From NCBI RefSeq assembly GCF_036711975.1, contig NC_091966.1:8811501-8875500 (forward strand): DNA of 64,000 nt, read 5' to 3'. Of the stretch, positions 23,392 through 34,820 are shown piece after piece. The notes under the pieces are model-generated. The model saw nothing but the letters and a program-made list of their open reading frames with translations, was not told the origin of the DNA and did not search any database. How positions within the stretch are numbered: the first letter of the stretch is position 1; each line of letters starts with the position of its first letter. This stretch comes from Onthophagus taurus (lineage: Eukaryota; Arthropoda; Insecta; Coleoptera; Scarabaeidae). Made by a program: the position numbers and the translations under genes.

Positions 23392-23793
23392 ATTTAAGAT
23401 TAAAAAATAATTAATAAATGCGTAGAATGTAGCTTATGATTTTGAATATTTATAAAAAATAAATATCGATGTAAAATGAGTAACGTTTTTGTGATAATTT
23501 ACCGCAGAAAAAGGGGATTTCTTTATAGATTAATTATGATCTCATGCATTTAGTGGTTTATAAATACTTGATAACTTGTTAATGGAAGAACGTAGATGTA
23601 GTTTTGTTTAGGAATTATAAAGAAAACATTGTTCTCTAATTTAGTTAATTCAGGTAATTTAATTTTTTATCTATTACTTACGTCATACCTATTTATTTAT
23701 TTTTCAACTTTATTTTATTTTAAATAAATCTCCAAATTAAATTTAAATATTTACTAAGCTAATTAAACCATAAAAATGAAAGATAAATCTCAT
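23392..23793. other. opsin 3' flank
   Basis: Contains AATAAAT-type polyadenylation words near 23410 and 23458. Nothing else recognised. Confidence 0.5.
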
Positions 23794-23825
23794 TATATAC
23801 CCAGGAAGATATGGAACATTTCAGT
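23794..23825 (+). promoter_or_regulatory. core promoter of LipC
   Basis: TATATA at 23794-23799 and TCAGT initiator at 23821-23825, 29 bp from the first T of the TATA to the initiator A. The start codon is at 23878. Confidence 0.6.
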
Positions 23826-23877
23826 TTTTGCTTAAAACATTTTTAGGCATCAAAGAATATTTTTAGAAATTTCCAAA

Positions 23878-24916
23878 ATGATCTTACTTTATGTTTTGGT
23901 AACTTTATATAGTGGTAAGTAAAACATACTTAGAATTTATATAGTTACTTAAATTTGTTACCCATAATGTAGGAAGTGCTTTGGCACAAAGCCAAGTGAA
24001 ATTTTATTACTATTCGTCGCCAACTACTGCGGTGGTCCAATTAGAGGCGATTGGCATAGCAGCTGCTAACATTGATAATACAAGACCATTAAAAATTATA
24101 TGTCATGGTGCTGACGCTAATATTAACGTAGATTGGTACACTCCAATGATCAGTGCTTATTTAAATAAAGGATATCAAGCGATCGCTGTTGATTGGGGCG
24201 AACTAGCTTCATCTGCTGAAGTTGTTAGTTCGATTAATTTAGTTGGAAATCTAATTGGAACTTATATCATTGCTATTCAAGAAACGTTTGAGTTTCCTTT
24301 GGAAAACATTCACTTTATTGGACATTCATTAGGTGCTCATATTGGTGGATATGCAGGTAAAAAATATTAATGAATAGAATTTTGAATACATTTTTAATAA
24401 AAATTTTATAGGAAGATTAGTAAGACAAGTCGTAGGTACAAATTTTGCTCGAATAACCGGCTTAGATCCAGGAACCGATTTAACATTAAACATATTTGGG
24501 AGAACCGTTATGACACCATCAGATGCTGATTTTGTGGATGTTATACACACCATGGCTGGAACTGGAGGGATTGGATACTCAGTTGGTACAGCTGATTTTT
24601 ATCCAAACGGTGGTGCATTACAACCAAATTGTTTAAACATTCTTAATCGTAACTTTTCCCTTATTCTTTCATCAACAATTTTTATTTTATAAACTTTTTT
24701 TTAGTTGTATGTAGTCATACAAGAGCACCTTGGTTATTTATAGAAAGCATCAATAGTAGCGGTTTCCTATCTAGGAGATGTGACTCATGGTTAAATTATG
24801 CTTTGGGATTATGTAATGGAAACTCTGTTGCTCTTATGGGAGATAGATGTTCAACTTCAGCTTCTGGGGATTATTATTTATCTACAAATGGTAATCCACC
24901 ATATGCACAAGGATAA
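23878..24916 (+). CDS. LipC: secreted PLA1/pancreatic-lipase-like protein, HGA type
   Basis: Four exons: 23878-23914, 23973-24356, 24412-24648 and 24705-24916, giving 289 residues. Exon 1 is a 12-codon signal-peptide exon (MILLYVLVTLYS), and the cleavage region SALAQS is in exon 2. Triad: Ser131 (GHSLGAH), Asp159 (GLDPGTD), His224 (CSHTRAP). It has HGA in the oxyanion-hole region like A and B, but keeps the GLDP of the main family, making it intermediate between LipA/B and the rest. All three introns are phase 1. The exon 3 donor (aatc|gtaact) was chosen because it keeps the phase shared by the family. Expected role: hydrolysis of an extracellular lipid ester. Confidence 0.9.
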
Positions 24917-25479
24917 TAAACTTATTTCAAAATGAATAAATAATTTCAAATTGCATATATAAATACTTCTTTTCATTAAATTAATTTTTTTTTATATTCA
25001 CATCCTCGTTTTCTCACACTTCCTTGTTACTTATCTATATTAGATAACATTTTTAACCTTGATGTAAATAAAAATTAATATTTCTGTAACGCTTTTTGCA
25101 AATTTTGTGTTTTTCACAGAAACACATTTATTAACATTATTGTTACAGGAAATAATTGCTAAAACGCAGGTCTTTAAATATAACACATTTAAATAAACGA
25201 CGTGAGATAAATAATACTTAACGGATGTCCACAGTTTTACTTTATATTTACAGGACTATTCCAAATTACACATTAATCAAAGTTATAATCTTTAAAGACG
25301 AAAACAACTTTAGGAAATAACGCAGCTTTGCAAAATGTTGTGACATGCTGAAAATGTTCCAAAACTTATTGTAATCATCTTCAAGTGGTTATAGCTCATT
25401 TAGGAAGCAATCTTGGATTAGGAAACGTTCATCGAACTGGCATGAAATTAGATCTAGCATATGTGGTGCAACGTAAAAG
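24917..25479. other. intergenic, no gene recognised
   Basis: AT-rich flank after LipC. A polyadenylation word AATAAA lies near 24934. No element recognised. Confidence 0.5.
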
Positions 25480-25880
25480 AAATAAATAAGACATTATTCC
25501 GTTAAAGACATAAATAAAATAGCCAAAACAAATATAATAGCCAAGATGCTATGTACTTCGTCAAAAAATAGGCACTATTAACTAAATTCATAAAGAAATA
25601 GTAGCCAAGAGGCAATCTACTTCGCTAAAGAGATAGTAATTGAATTTGCTTACTGCGGTGGAACAACCACCATTATTCAACTTTATCAAAGAAACAGTAA
25701 CCGAGGTTCTTTGCTGCAAAGGCATTACAATCTACTTCGTTAAAGACATAATCGCCAATGTTACTTGCGTGATACAATCTAAATTGTTAAATACATGCTG
25801 GCGCAAACACTGTAATGTACTACGTTAAAAAGATAGTATCCTCTGAATCTTTACAATTGTCGCAATCCACTTCAACCGAA
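25480..25880. repeat. degenerate repeat with an acttcgttaaagacata motif
   Basis: Phrases such as tacttcg(t/c)taaagacata and atagccaagatgctatgtac recur about five times at uneven spacing. A decayed tandem repeat is likely. No coding sense. Confidence 0.5.
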
Positions 25881-25939
25881 TATAATAATAATATATAATA
25901 ACCGAATATTAGGATAGGTCAGTTTTCTGTTGGACCTCC

Positions 25940-26420
25940 AATTATAGCGTGAAGTATACTACTAATATTACTTGTAGAAGACCAAATATAGCTTATAAAA
26001 TGCCAGATTTTGTTTGCAGAAGACTAAAGACTTGTAGAAGTTTTGATACAGCTTGTTAAGGACTAAATATTATTCGTAGCAAACTGAATACAACTTGCAA
26101 AATACTAGACATTGCTAGCAAAAGACTAGATACTGCTTGAAAAAGACTACACATTGCTCGCAGAAAACTGAATACATGTAAAGGAGTAGGTACTGCTTGC
26201 TGGGGACTAAGTATTACTCGTAGAAGAATGAATATAGATTGCAGAAACTAAATATTGTTTGTAGAAGAACGGATGCTGCTTGCCAAAAACTAAATTGTGC
26301 TTGAAAAAGACTAAATACTGCTTCCAAAAGACTATCACTTTTGGAAAATTAGATACTGTTTACAAAAGACTAAATGTCATCTAATATCTACGAAAGACTA
26401 TGCTATTTGCAAAAGATAAG
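25940..26420. repeat. degenerate tandem repeat, agactaaatactgcttgcaa type
   Basis: About 15-20 imperfect copies of a unit of roughly 20-30 bp such as agactaaatactgcttgcaa. Highly diverged, with no clear boundaries. Confidence 0.55.
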
Positions 26421-26429
26421 ATACATAAT

Positions 26430-26720
26430 ATCTAGAATGTTAGGGTTGGTCAATTTTCTTTTGAAACCTCAATTATAGCGTGAAGAAAGCCTAAATACAG
26501 CGTGAAGGAATGTTAGAATAGGTCAGTTTTCTTTTGAAACCCCAATTATAGCATGCAGGAATATTATGATAGGTCAGTTTTCTTTTGAACCCCCTATTAT
26601 AGCGTGAAGGAATGTTAGGATAGGTCAGTTTTGTTTCCACCTGTTAATCAATACGAAAAAAAAAATTGAATAAGGTTAGTTTTGTTTATGGCTGTCAATC
26701 ACCCCGGAAAAGAATATTGG
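26430..26720. repeat. short array of about 50-bp units, ataggtcagttttc type
   Basis: About four units built from ataggtcagttttcttttga, aaccccaattatagcgtgaa and ggaatgttagg, then two units with aaggttagttttgttta. The same words build the 122-bp array at 39439-39950. Confidence 0.65.
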
Positions 26721-26849
26721 GTAAGGTTAGTTTTTCATAATTTTCGAAATTTATTTTAAAGTTTTATTCGCTTTTGTTATAGTTTGACATTTTTGAAACA
26801 ATTTAACATTGACATAACCTTACTACCCAAAAATGTAATGACTTAAGAA

Positions 26850-26955
26850 CATAAAAACTAAAACTAGAACTAACAGTAGCATTATCACTAGAACTAATAG
26901 TAGCATTTTCACTAGAACTAACAGTAGCATTATCACTAGAACTAACACTAGACAA
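26850..26955. repeat. tandem repeat, actagaactaacagtagcat type
   Basis: Four units of about 33 bp, actagaactaacagtagcat and a short remainder, ending next to the Penelope-like remnant. The tag-aactaac words belong to a family also seen at 49420-49755, 51450-51545 and 55015-55200. Confidence 0.65.
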
Positions 26956-27330
26956 GACACAGTTTCCTCCTGTGTTAATGGGGCGCTAGATCGATTGATA
27001 ACGGCTATTTTGATTAGCAAGTCTTTGTTCTTCTTCTTGTAGGAGCGGTAGTCTAACGATTCGAACTTCTTAATTTACTTGTCCCGATTTTTTTGGTATT
27101 CACGTTCAGCCTTCTCCATGGTTATTCTGTCTATTTTGTCCTAGTCTTCTCTTGCCATAGAATTGGAAAGTGAAAGGTGGAGTCGTAGTAACCTCTCACT
27201 TATTTGCTGCAGATCTTTAAAAGTTTTGTGAATTCTTTCTCATACTTTGAGGAAAGTTTGCGTTACCTTCTTCTCTCTGCATCTTCGTAGGAATTCCAAG
27301 CTACTTAATAGCTTGCGTTGTCTAATCTGA
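26956..27330 (-). mobile_element. possible Penelope-like element N-terminal fragment
   Basis: On the minus strand, KAEREYQKNRDK, IKKFESL and then VINRSSAPLTQEE resemble the conserved N-terminal stretch of Penelope-like proteins (KF..L, then VVNLSS.PLS..E). Only this piece is recognisable; the RT is absent. Confidence 0.4.
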
Positions 27331-27992
27331 AGAAGGATACAACATGGCTTACGTGTTACCATATTTGAGGTATTCTGTCAACTATCCTCGTACCAGCATG
27401 GAAGTCATATTATAGTTATCATCCCTCAATATTTAGCATGAGGAGGTGGTATCTTACACCACTATTCATTCTGTTTTCGGATCTGTTTCTATTACAAGTG
27501 AGAGTATATTGTGTGTTCAAATAGAATTTTTAATTTATTCCGTTTCTTCATTATTATCAATCAAGTACTTTGCGAAATTATATTTGGTCATGTTTGTATG
27601 ATTTCTTAAAATTTTTTGTAAGGTTACTTTGTTATTGAAAACAACATTACTAATAATTTTTTTTGCTGTTTTCAAAATGATTGTCATAAAAACTTATTAT
27701 TGGGACCCATTAAAATTCGAAAAAAATTAAAGTTAGACTTTTACAGCAACAACTCCATATCATTAGTGTTAATGTTTAAGAACTATATTCAAACTTGGGA
27801 ATCCCAGCTATTTATATGTTTATTATTCTAAAACTGTAATTTCCAATTACGACAGAAACTTAAATTATCATTTTTTTATAATATTTACACAATTATTTTA
27901 AATTGCGTTTAAATCAAAGTCAAAGTTCACCTCAATCATAACATTTTAACTTGTTTAATACAAAACAGTCTCTCGTAATCGTTGTAATTAAA
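27331..27992. other. intergenic, upstream of LipD
   Basis: AT-rich. No gene, repeat or clear TATA box recognised. Confidence 0.45.
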
Positions 27993-28955
27993 ATGTTCTC
28001 TCTTCGAGTAATAATTATAGTTATACTTCTTGGTTTTACGATAGTTTTAAGTTCAAAAGCTCCAGTAAAATTTAATTATTACAATTTTCCCCAACAAAAA
28101 AACGATTTAAAAATATACCACGGTTTAAAAATAATTTGTCACGGATTGAACGGTTCTAGTGAGTCGGATTGGTATTCCCACATGATTGATGGATTTCAAA
28201 AGAAAAATTTTTCTGTCATTGCCGTTGACTGGAAAGATTTAGCAGATGATGGTTACATAGATGCGATTGTTGCAGCTTCGAATGTAGCTGAAAAATTATC
28301 TAAGGAAATTTTAGATGTATCTAAAAAGTATAGTATTGATTTAGGGAAGGTGCATATAATAGGGCATTCTTTGGGTGCTCATATCGCCGGATACGTAGGT
28401 AAATATTATAATTAAAAAATTAAATGGTTACAATTTTGGATTTTTTATAGGAAAATCGATAATAGAATCTCAAGGTGAGAAAATCGGACGAATCACTGGT
28501 TTAGATCCAGCAGGTCCCGGGTTTCATTCATTATTATCAAACGCTAAACTTTATAAAGACGATGCTCACTTCGTCGACGTCATACACACAGATACGGATT
28601 TTCTAGGAATTAGCTTATCGATAGGTCATGCGGATTTTTATCCTAACGGGGGGGCTTTGCAAACCAGTTGCGACGTAGTAGATGGTTATTATTTTGACAT
28701 ATAATAACAAGATTACGTTTTAACATTTTTAAAAAATTTTTAGTTGGATGTAGTCATCGATTAGCACCAGACTATTTTATTGAAAGCTTAAAATCTGATA
28801 GTTTCGTTGCAAGAAAATGTGTTACTTATATTTGGTACACTTTGGGATTTTGTCATAACAATGAAAGGGCTTACATGGGATTTGGATGTAATCGAGAAAC
28901 GAGAGGAGATTTTTTCTTAAATACTAATTCTAAACCACCATATGGAAAAGGATAA
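27993..28955 (+). CDS. LipD: secreted PLA1/pancreatic-lipase-like protein, HGL type
   Basis: Exons 27993-28398, 28451-28684 and 28744-28955 encode 283 residues. The ATG at 27993 starts a strong signal peptide (MFSLRVIIIVILLGFTIVLS); the frame is open further upstream but only from a TTG. Triad: Ser126 (GHSLGAH), Asp154 (GLDPAGPG), His218 (GCSHRLAP). The oxyanion-hole region reads CHGLNG, so the aromatic residue normal at this place is Leu. The stretch between strand 1 and HGL is about ten residues shorter than in LipA. It lacks the signal-peptide intron of LipC and E-G, while the mid intron and last intron are present in phase 1. Diverged from all other members, with no close paralogue here. 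Confidence 0.9.
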
Positions 28956-29865
28956 TTTTTTAATCCAGTATTAATTTTTTGTTGTAATGATAAATTGTCT
29001 TATTGTTAGGTTATTTAAGATAAACAAATATTTGAAAGATAGTTTTTATTAATTACCTATTATATTATAGGTAACTACTATTATAAGTATCTTAATCAGA
29101 TAAAAACAAAAAAAATAATATCTAAAAAATTGAATTTCTATTTGCATTTTTTATTTATCAATCGTTCTTATCTTTTCCGGAGGTAATGCCGCAAGATTAG
29201 AGGAAGTAAAGAATCTAGAAGAAGTTATTATATGTTATAGTGAAGCACATAACAAACTCTAATGACAGACTTTTGATAGACGTCCTTGTTATGTACCACA
29301 TTTATTTTTGTTTGTTTGTTGTTTCATTGATTGCAAATAAATTCTTGAAAATCATAAATATATAACATATCTGTATCTATTTCAATCAAATACAATCGTT
29401 TTAATAGCTATATAAAAAGAATCTAAGAATCTTTATCATTCACAACATTTATACAACAATGTCATTTTCTTAAAATTCCCATTTTATTAATTTTGCTTCA
29501 AATTTCTATGAATCTCCACAAATTTTCGTAGAATTAATTACAAAGTCAATATTGAAGTGAATTAAATTGCATTTTCGAAAATTATTGTCAATTTATGACA
29601 AATTGGTGCTTTGAAGTAGTTCAAAACGCAACACCATTGTTATTAAAACGCTTTTGTTATGAAGGCGTTCATTTTTATTAATTATGTATTATTTGAATTG
29701 ATTAATTAATATTTTCGAGTGCACGGGATTAAGATTTTAGTTTGATGTCATTTATAAAATAAATAGAAAAATGTAGTACAAAAGAATGGTATTACGCAAA
29801 CTGTCTCCTTATTATTAATGTTAGTTGAGATAAGCAAATTAAATGAAAAAAACTGTGCCACATAG
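28956..29865. other. intergenic between LipD and LipE
   Basis: AT-rich. No gene or repeat recognised. Confidence 0.5.
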
Positions 29866-29901
29866 TATATAAACCGGGTGAGTTTGCTGGAGGAATCATA
29901 A
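29866..29901 (+). promoter_or_regulatory. core promoter of LipE
   Basis: TATATAAA at 29866-29873, with a TCATA initiator-like word about 30 bp downstream (29896-29900). A leader of about 50 nt precedes the ATG at 29951. Confidence 0.6.
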
Positions 29902-29950
29902 CATTCCAACAACAGCTTATTGTGCAGACATAATATTGCAAACGATCATC

Positions 29951-30943
29951 ATGAATCGTGTAGTATTCTTTGTGGCACTCGGTAAGATATCAATTAGTTT
30001 TTAAATAATTGTTTTTATTAGTTGTTTAATTAATAGCTGCCGTTGCTTGGGGAAAAACTGTTAAAGATGAGGATGTGAAATTTTACCTCACCAATAGCAA
30101 ACTTAGTTATGAACAAATCTCAACCGGAACTGGAACTTTAGACATCAACCCTCAAAAACAAGTTAAAATCATCTGCCATGGTTGGGTTGATAGCATCGAT
30201 TCCGACTGGTATGTTGACGCCAAAGCCGAATACGTCCGCCGTGGAATGACCAATGTTATTGGTGTTGACTGGGGTACCCACGCCAATGGTCTTTATTCAT
30301 CAGCTGTAAAAGCATCTCAACCCGTTGGAGAAATAATTGGAAAATTAGTCTTGTACTTGCACAATACCTATGGCGTCCCATTGTCTCAAATTCATTTGAT
30401 CGGACACTCTTTGGGTGCTCACATTTCTGGATTCGCCGGTAAATACGTCTTGGCAACTAGTGGAAAACGTATCGGAAGAATCACCGGTTTAGATCCAGCT
30501 GGACCATCCTGGGAAAAGAAGGATGCTGACAGTCGTTTAGCTGTTGGTGATGCCGATTTCGTTGATGTCATGCATACCGATGGTGGTAATTTGGGTCTTG
30601 ATGAAGTTATCGGCGATGTTGATTATTACCCCAATGGTGGAGTTTCCAGACAAAATGGCTGTGGAATTTTGGCAGGTAAGAATTAATCGGTCTTTTAGAA
30701 TTTAGTACTAAAAAAAATTTTTCAGTTGGTTGCAGCCATAACCGTGCTCCCAAATACTTCTATGAAAGCATCAACAGCAACGGTTTCGTAACTGTCCAAT
30801 GCTCTAGTGAAAAAGACTTCAACAATGGAAACTGCGACAGCAACCCACGTACTGTTATGGGTGAAAATGTTGACACTTCTTTAAGAGGAACTTTCTACCT
30901 TTCCACTAATAAAGAGGCACCTTTCGCAATTGGCACACTTTAA
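29951..30943 (+). CDS. LipE: secreted PLA1/pancreatic-lipase-like protein, HGW type
   Basis: Exons 29951-29981 (signal-peptide exon, MNRVVFFVAL), 30037-30675 and 30726-30943 give 295 residues. Triad: Ser135 (GHSLGAH), Asp163 (GLDPAGPS), His228 (GCSHNRAP); the oxyanion-hole region is HGW, the usual family form. The middle intron found in A-D and H-J is absent, so the GxSxG and Asp segments share one exon. Codons are richer in C- and G-ending forms than in neighbouring lipases, which suggests stronger selection and high expression. AATAAA at 30947-30952, only a few bases after the stop, implies a very short 3' UTR. A good candidate for an abundant secreted, perhaps gut, enzyme. Confidence 0.93.
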
Positions 30944-31204
30944 ATGAATAAAGTTCAATAATTTTTGTTTCATACAATCTTTTACAGTTTAAAGCATATA
31001 AAATAATAAAAAATAATTAAATAATAAGGTTTGTGGTTTTATTACAAAAAAAGACCGAAAATATAATCCTGCACAAGATAAATTGATGATGAGTACAGAA
31101 AATTCATTTTTTATGGTATTCGCTGTGTGGTGGAAATCTTAAAAACTGTCTTCGCCATGTGTTTTTTGCCGATATAAGTGAATAAAAAAACAAGGTGAAA
31201 TTAA

Positions 31205-31640
31205 GACAACACATTTTATGTCTATTTGACGAGTATTTACAGCTATTTTTATTGCTGCTTCTCGCATCCTAATCACCAGCGGCCCTTACCATTCCAATCA
31301 TCTTCACCCAGTCCTCTCCTCTTCATCTCCACATTGATATTCTGGATCCATTTTTTCCTAGGCCTACATCTTTTCTTTCTTTCTGCTGGCACCCAGTTCC
31401 AAACCTTAAGTGGGAATCTCTCTTTATTCATTCGGCGTAGATATCCATACAATTTTAGTTGCTTCTCATTTATAGTATCTATTACTGAGTTTTCTGCCGT
31501 CAATCTTCTTCTTATTTTCTCATTTTCAACTTGGTTCAGCATGGTTATGCTACAGCATCTTCTCCAAAACATCATCTCGGCTGCTACCAGTCTTCGAGTT
31601 GTGTCTAAAAATATTTTTCCTCTGCCAACTTTCCTCGTTT
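31205..31640 (-). mobile_element. LINE 3'-end fragment
   Basis: An open frame of 100 codons (31575-31273) encodes NEKIRRRLTAENSVIDTINE, QLKLYGYLRRMNKERFPLKV, then RKKRCRPRKKW. This is the connector and tail region after the RT in many insect LINEs (EEIRRR ... KQLKWFGHLLRM ... GRPRKSW). No RT core is left. Confidence 0.75.
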
Positions 31641-32340
31641 GTAACTACCCCAAGGTATTCGTACTGGTCTACATGTTTTATTATATTATATTATAACACA
31701 TCCTGTTATTTTTTCAGTCCTTCTTGAACAAGACATCCTGACAGAACAAGTTATTTGTGGCACATTTCACCAAGAATAACCACCACAAACTGAAGTAGGA
31801 ATTTACGAAACTTACCCTAAACATCTTATAGCACTTTATAACTGTGATTTTTGTAAATTGAGGTTATGTCATAACTGTCAAACATCAATTTGGAAAAGTA
31901 GATGGCACTATTTGCGATTGAAATGCAGCACGATGGTTAAATTTTGAATTAACATGTATGAAATACAATTTATAGATTTCGAATAAAATTATTTAAAATC
32001 AACATTCACTATTTACATCATTATTTATAATACATAAATTGAAATTGTCTCCGCTTGAGGCGTCATAGTTTCTTTGTTACAAACATTGTGCCAACTCAAA
32101 TAAAATAATTATAAACTATTTAATAATTAATATTGAAATTAATTTGTTTTTAAACATATAATTTTCATAACTTTGAATTTTTTAAGTAATAAATATTATT
32201 CAATAACACTTTTATTTTATTATAATTACAACCGATAGAGGGCGACATTTAAATATCAGAATTTGACAGTTATTCCAGTGTGTCATACTTAGATTACAAG
32301 AAAGTTATTAATGTTAACTCCTAATAATCGCGTAAAAACG
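31641..32340. other. intergenic, upstream of LipF
   Basis: AT-rich. No gene seen. No canonical TATA box was identified before LipF. Confidence 0.45.
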
Positions 32341-33333
32341 ATGGATCTGCTGTTTATTTTATTCCGTAAGTAGTTTTATTGAAATCACCTTTAAATTTAA
32401 ACCAAAAAAAAATTGCAGTATTCAACAAGTGCTTTACTGCTAACGGTGGTAATTTACAAGAAGATGTAAAATTTTATCACGTTACTTTAGAAAGCAATTA
32501 CATAGAAGTCGAATTAAACACTACGGATTTATTAACTTGTACTCACGACCAAGAAATTAAAATTTACGTTCACGGTTGGTCAGATGATATAAATTCGGTA
32601 ATATTTTCGAATTTCGTTGAAGAATATCACAACATCGGTTTCGACAATATTTTCGGCATCGATTGGGCAAAACCAGCAAAAAATCGCTATTCGGCTTCTA
32701 TCGATGTAGTTGAAGAAATCGGTTATTACTTAGCCGATTTTATAGAATCGTTAAATGTTAATTTAAACGTTAATTATTCGCAAATCCATTTAATTGGTCA
32801 TTCTTTGGGGGCTCATATTTGCGGTTACGCAGGGCAACGTATTAAATTATTACAAAAAGAGTTGATCGGAAGAATTACTGGGTTAGATCCTGCTGGACCG
32901 AAATTTCAAAAATCTCCGCCAAATCAAAGATTAAGCATTGATGACGCTTTATTTGTGGATATAATTCATACAGATTCGGGAAGTTTGGGTTATGACGGGT
33001 CATTAGGTCATGCTGATTTTTATCCAAATGGTGGATCAAATCAACTTGGATGTGGAATATTTGAGAGTAAATTTGAAATCTTATCATTTAAAAAAAATAT
33101 TTTTTTATTGGTTTTTTGCAGTTTCTTGCAGTCATAATAGAGCTCGAGATTATTTTATAGAAAGTATTAACAGTGAAGTATTTCTTGGGGTTTCTTGTGA
33201 TAATTACCTCAAATTTGAGAATGGGGATTGCGATAGTAATGATGTTGCTATTATGGGTGAGAATATTGATAGAAACGTTAGAGGAAACTTTTACTTAAAA
33301 ACTAATTACTCAAGTCCTTTCGCTATAAATTAA
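32341..33333 (+). CDS. LipF: secreted PLA1/pancreatic-lipase-like protein, HGW type
   Basis: Exons 32341-32365 (MDLLFILF, signal peptide start), 32419-33066 and 33122-33333 encode 294 residues. Triad: Ser137 (GHSLGAH), Asp165 (GLDPAGPK), His229 (SCSHNRAR). The HGW region is followed by SDDINSVIFSNF in place of the DWY/FWY found in the others, so a conserved aromatic pair is lost. It has the same three-exon plan as E and G, all introns phase 1. The last residue of the xCSHNRAP motif is Arg in place of Pro. The first exon is short and its hydrophobic run continues poorly into exon 2, so the signal peptide is weaker than in other members. Confidence 0.85.
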
Positions 33334-33561
33334 CTTTATTTAATTATATTAAGTTAGCGTAGTATTTTCTAATTTGATCTAATTCGTCTTTGTTCATTTA
33401 AATTTGTAAAAACAAAGTATTTAAATAAAACCACCAGTTTTTATCAGACTTTTCAGATTAATGGCAAAATACAATAAAAAGAATTAACTTATCTATGTTA
33501 ATTCTTTAAAATAAGACGGATTATGTTAAAGAAGTAACTTAAGCATGGCTTAAAAATATCC

Positions 33562-33569
33562 TATATAAA
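33562..33569 (+). promoter_or_regulatory. TATA box of LipG
   Basis: TATATAAA, 36 bp before the ATG at 33605. With a start about 30 bp downstream (near 33592) the leader would be only about 13 nt. Confidence 0.55.
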
Positions 33570-33604
33570 TGGGAAAATACAAAATTTTAGTTCAATGTAA
33601 CAAA

Positions 33605-34704
33605 ATGTGGTGCTATTTGTTTCTTGCTTCAGCAATCGTAGCTTCGGGTAAGTATAAATTTATTTATACTAATCTTACCGTTAAGGTATGCTCAAACCGC
33701 CTCCGCCTACCATAAACCAGCGAAGATCCCTTCATCATTCTGTTTGACCAATTTTTTCTAGAGTATAAATTCATTATAATCATCACAAACTTTCTTCTTT
33801 TCTTTTTTAAAGCTTACGCAAATGTCAATGCGGATGATATGCAATATTTTATGACCAACGATAGAGTAAGATTCTTTCAAATCCGTTCTGGTCAATTAGA
33901 TAATTTGGGTGTTAATCAAAATTATGAAGTGAAAGTTTTATCGCACGGTTGGATTGATAACGTTGATTCTAGTTGGTATGAGCCAACGAAAGATAATTAT
34001 CTTAGAAGGGGTGGTGCTACCATAATAGCCATCGATTGGTCACGTCATGCTGGAGGACTTTACAGCACCGCTATAAGCAGATTGGAAGCTGTTGCTAATC
34101 ACGTTGCCGATAAATTGATGGAGTTTTCTTCTGTAACCGGAATTCCGTTGACTAGATTCCATTTAATTGGGCACTCTTTGGGTGCTCATCTTTTCGGATT
34201 TGTTGGACAAAGAATTTTAGCAGTTAGAGGAGAGTTAGTTGGCAGAATTACTGGGTTAGATCCTGCTGGGCCGGCCTTTGAAAATAGAGATCCGAGCAGA
34301 AGATTAAGCCCCGATGATGCTTGGTTTGTTGATAATATTCATACTGACAATTTAGCCGGTATTGCTAGATCAATTGGACATATTGATTATTATCCCAATG
34401 GTGGATCAAGACAAAACGGATGTATCATTATTGGTAAGCATTTTAATCTTATTAGATGAATCTTATTAAATTAAATTATTGAAATTTAGGTTGTAGCCAC
34501 AACCGTGCCCCACTTTTCTTCTTCGAATCAGTCGTTAGTAACGGATTTATCACTGTCCAATGTAACAGCAGATCCGATTTCAACAACGGAAGATGCAACA
34601 ACAACGCCAGGACTGTTATGGGTGAAAACGTTAATCAAAGCTTAAGAGGAGATTTTCATTTAAATACTAATTCTAGAACACCATTTGCTATGTATACTTT
34701 ATAA
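33605..34704 (+). CDS. LipG: secreted PLA1/pancreatic-lipase-like protein, HGW type
   Basis: Exons 33605-33647 (signal peptide MWCYLFLASAIVAS), 33813-34433 and 34490-34704 give 292 residues. Triad: Ser136 (GHSLGAH), Asp164 (GLDPAGPA), His225 (GCSHNRAP). The HGW motif is preceded by Ser (LSHGW) where others have Ile or Val plus Cys/Ile. It shares with LipE the fused exon 2 and the C-terminal features NNAR/NPRTVMGENV and the ending ...TL, so E and G look like sister genes. Its stop codon is 116 bp from that of LipH on the other strand, so the two transcripts probably converge with overlapping or abutting 3' ends. Confidence 0.92.
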
Positions 34705-34820
34705 TTCATTAAGTATTACAGAAAGTATTTTAATGTTAAAGGTATCAATAAAAACAACAATAATTCTTGCTTTCATGCATATATTTAAAAAACCTTTTTT
34801 TTTGGGTAAATAATTACATT

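Noticed and set aside
26823-27020. 65-codon Leu/Val-rich minus-strand frame as a membrane peptide
   Set aside because: Its repetitive residues come from translating the actagaactaacag tandem repeat next to Penelope-like debris.
31226-31696. 156-codon plus-strand frame
   Set aside because: It is the shadow of the LINE tail encoded on the minus strand over the same bases.
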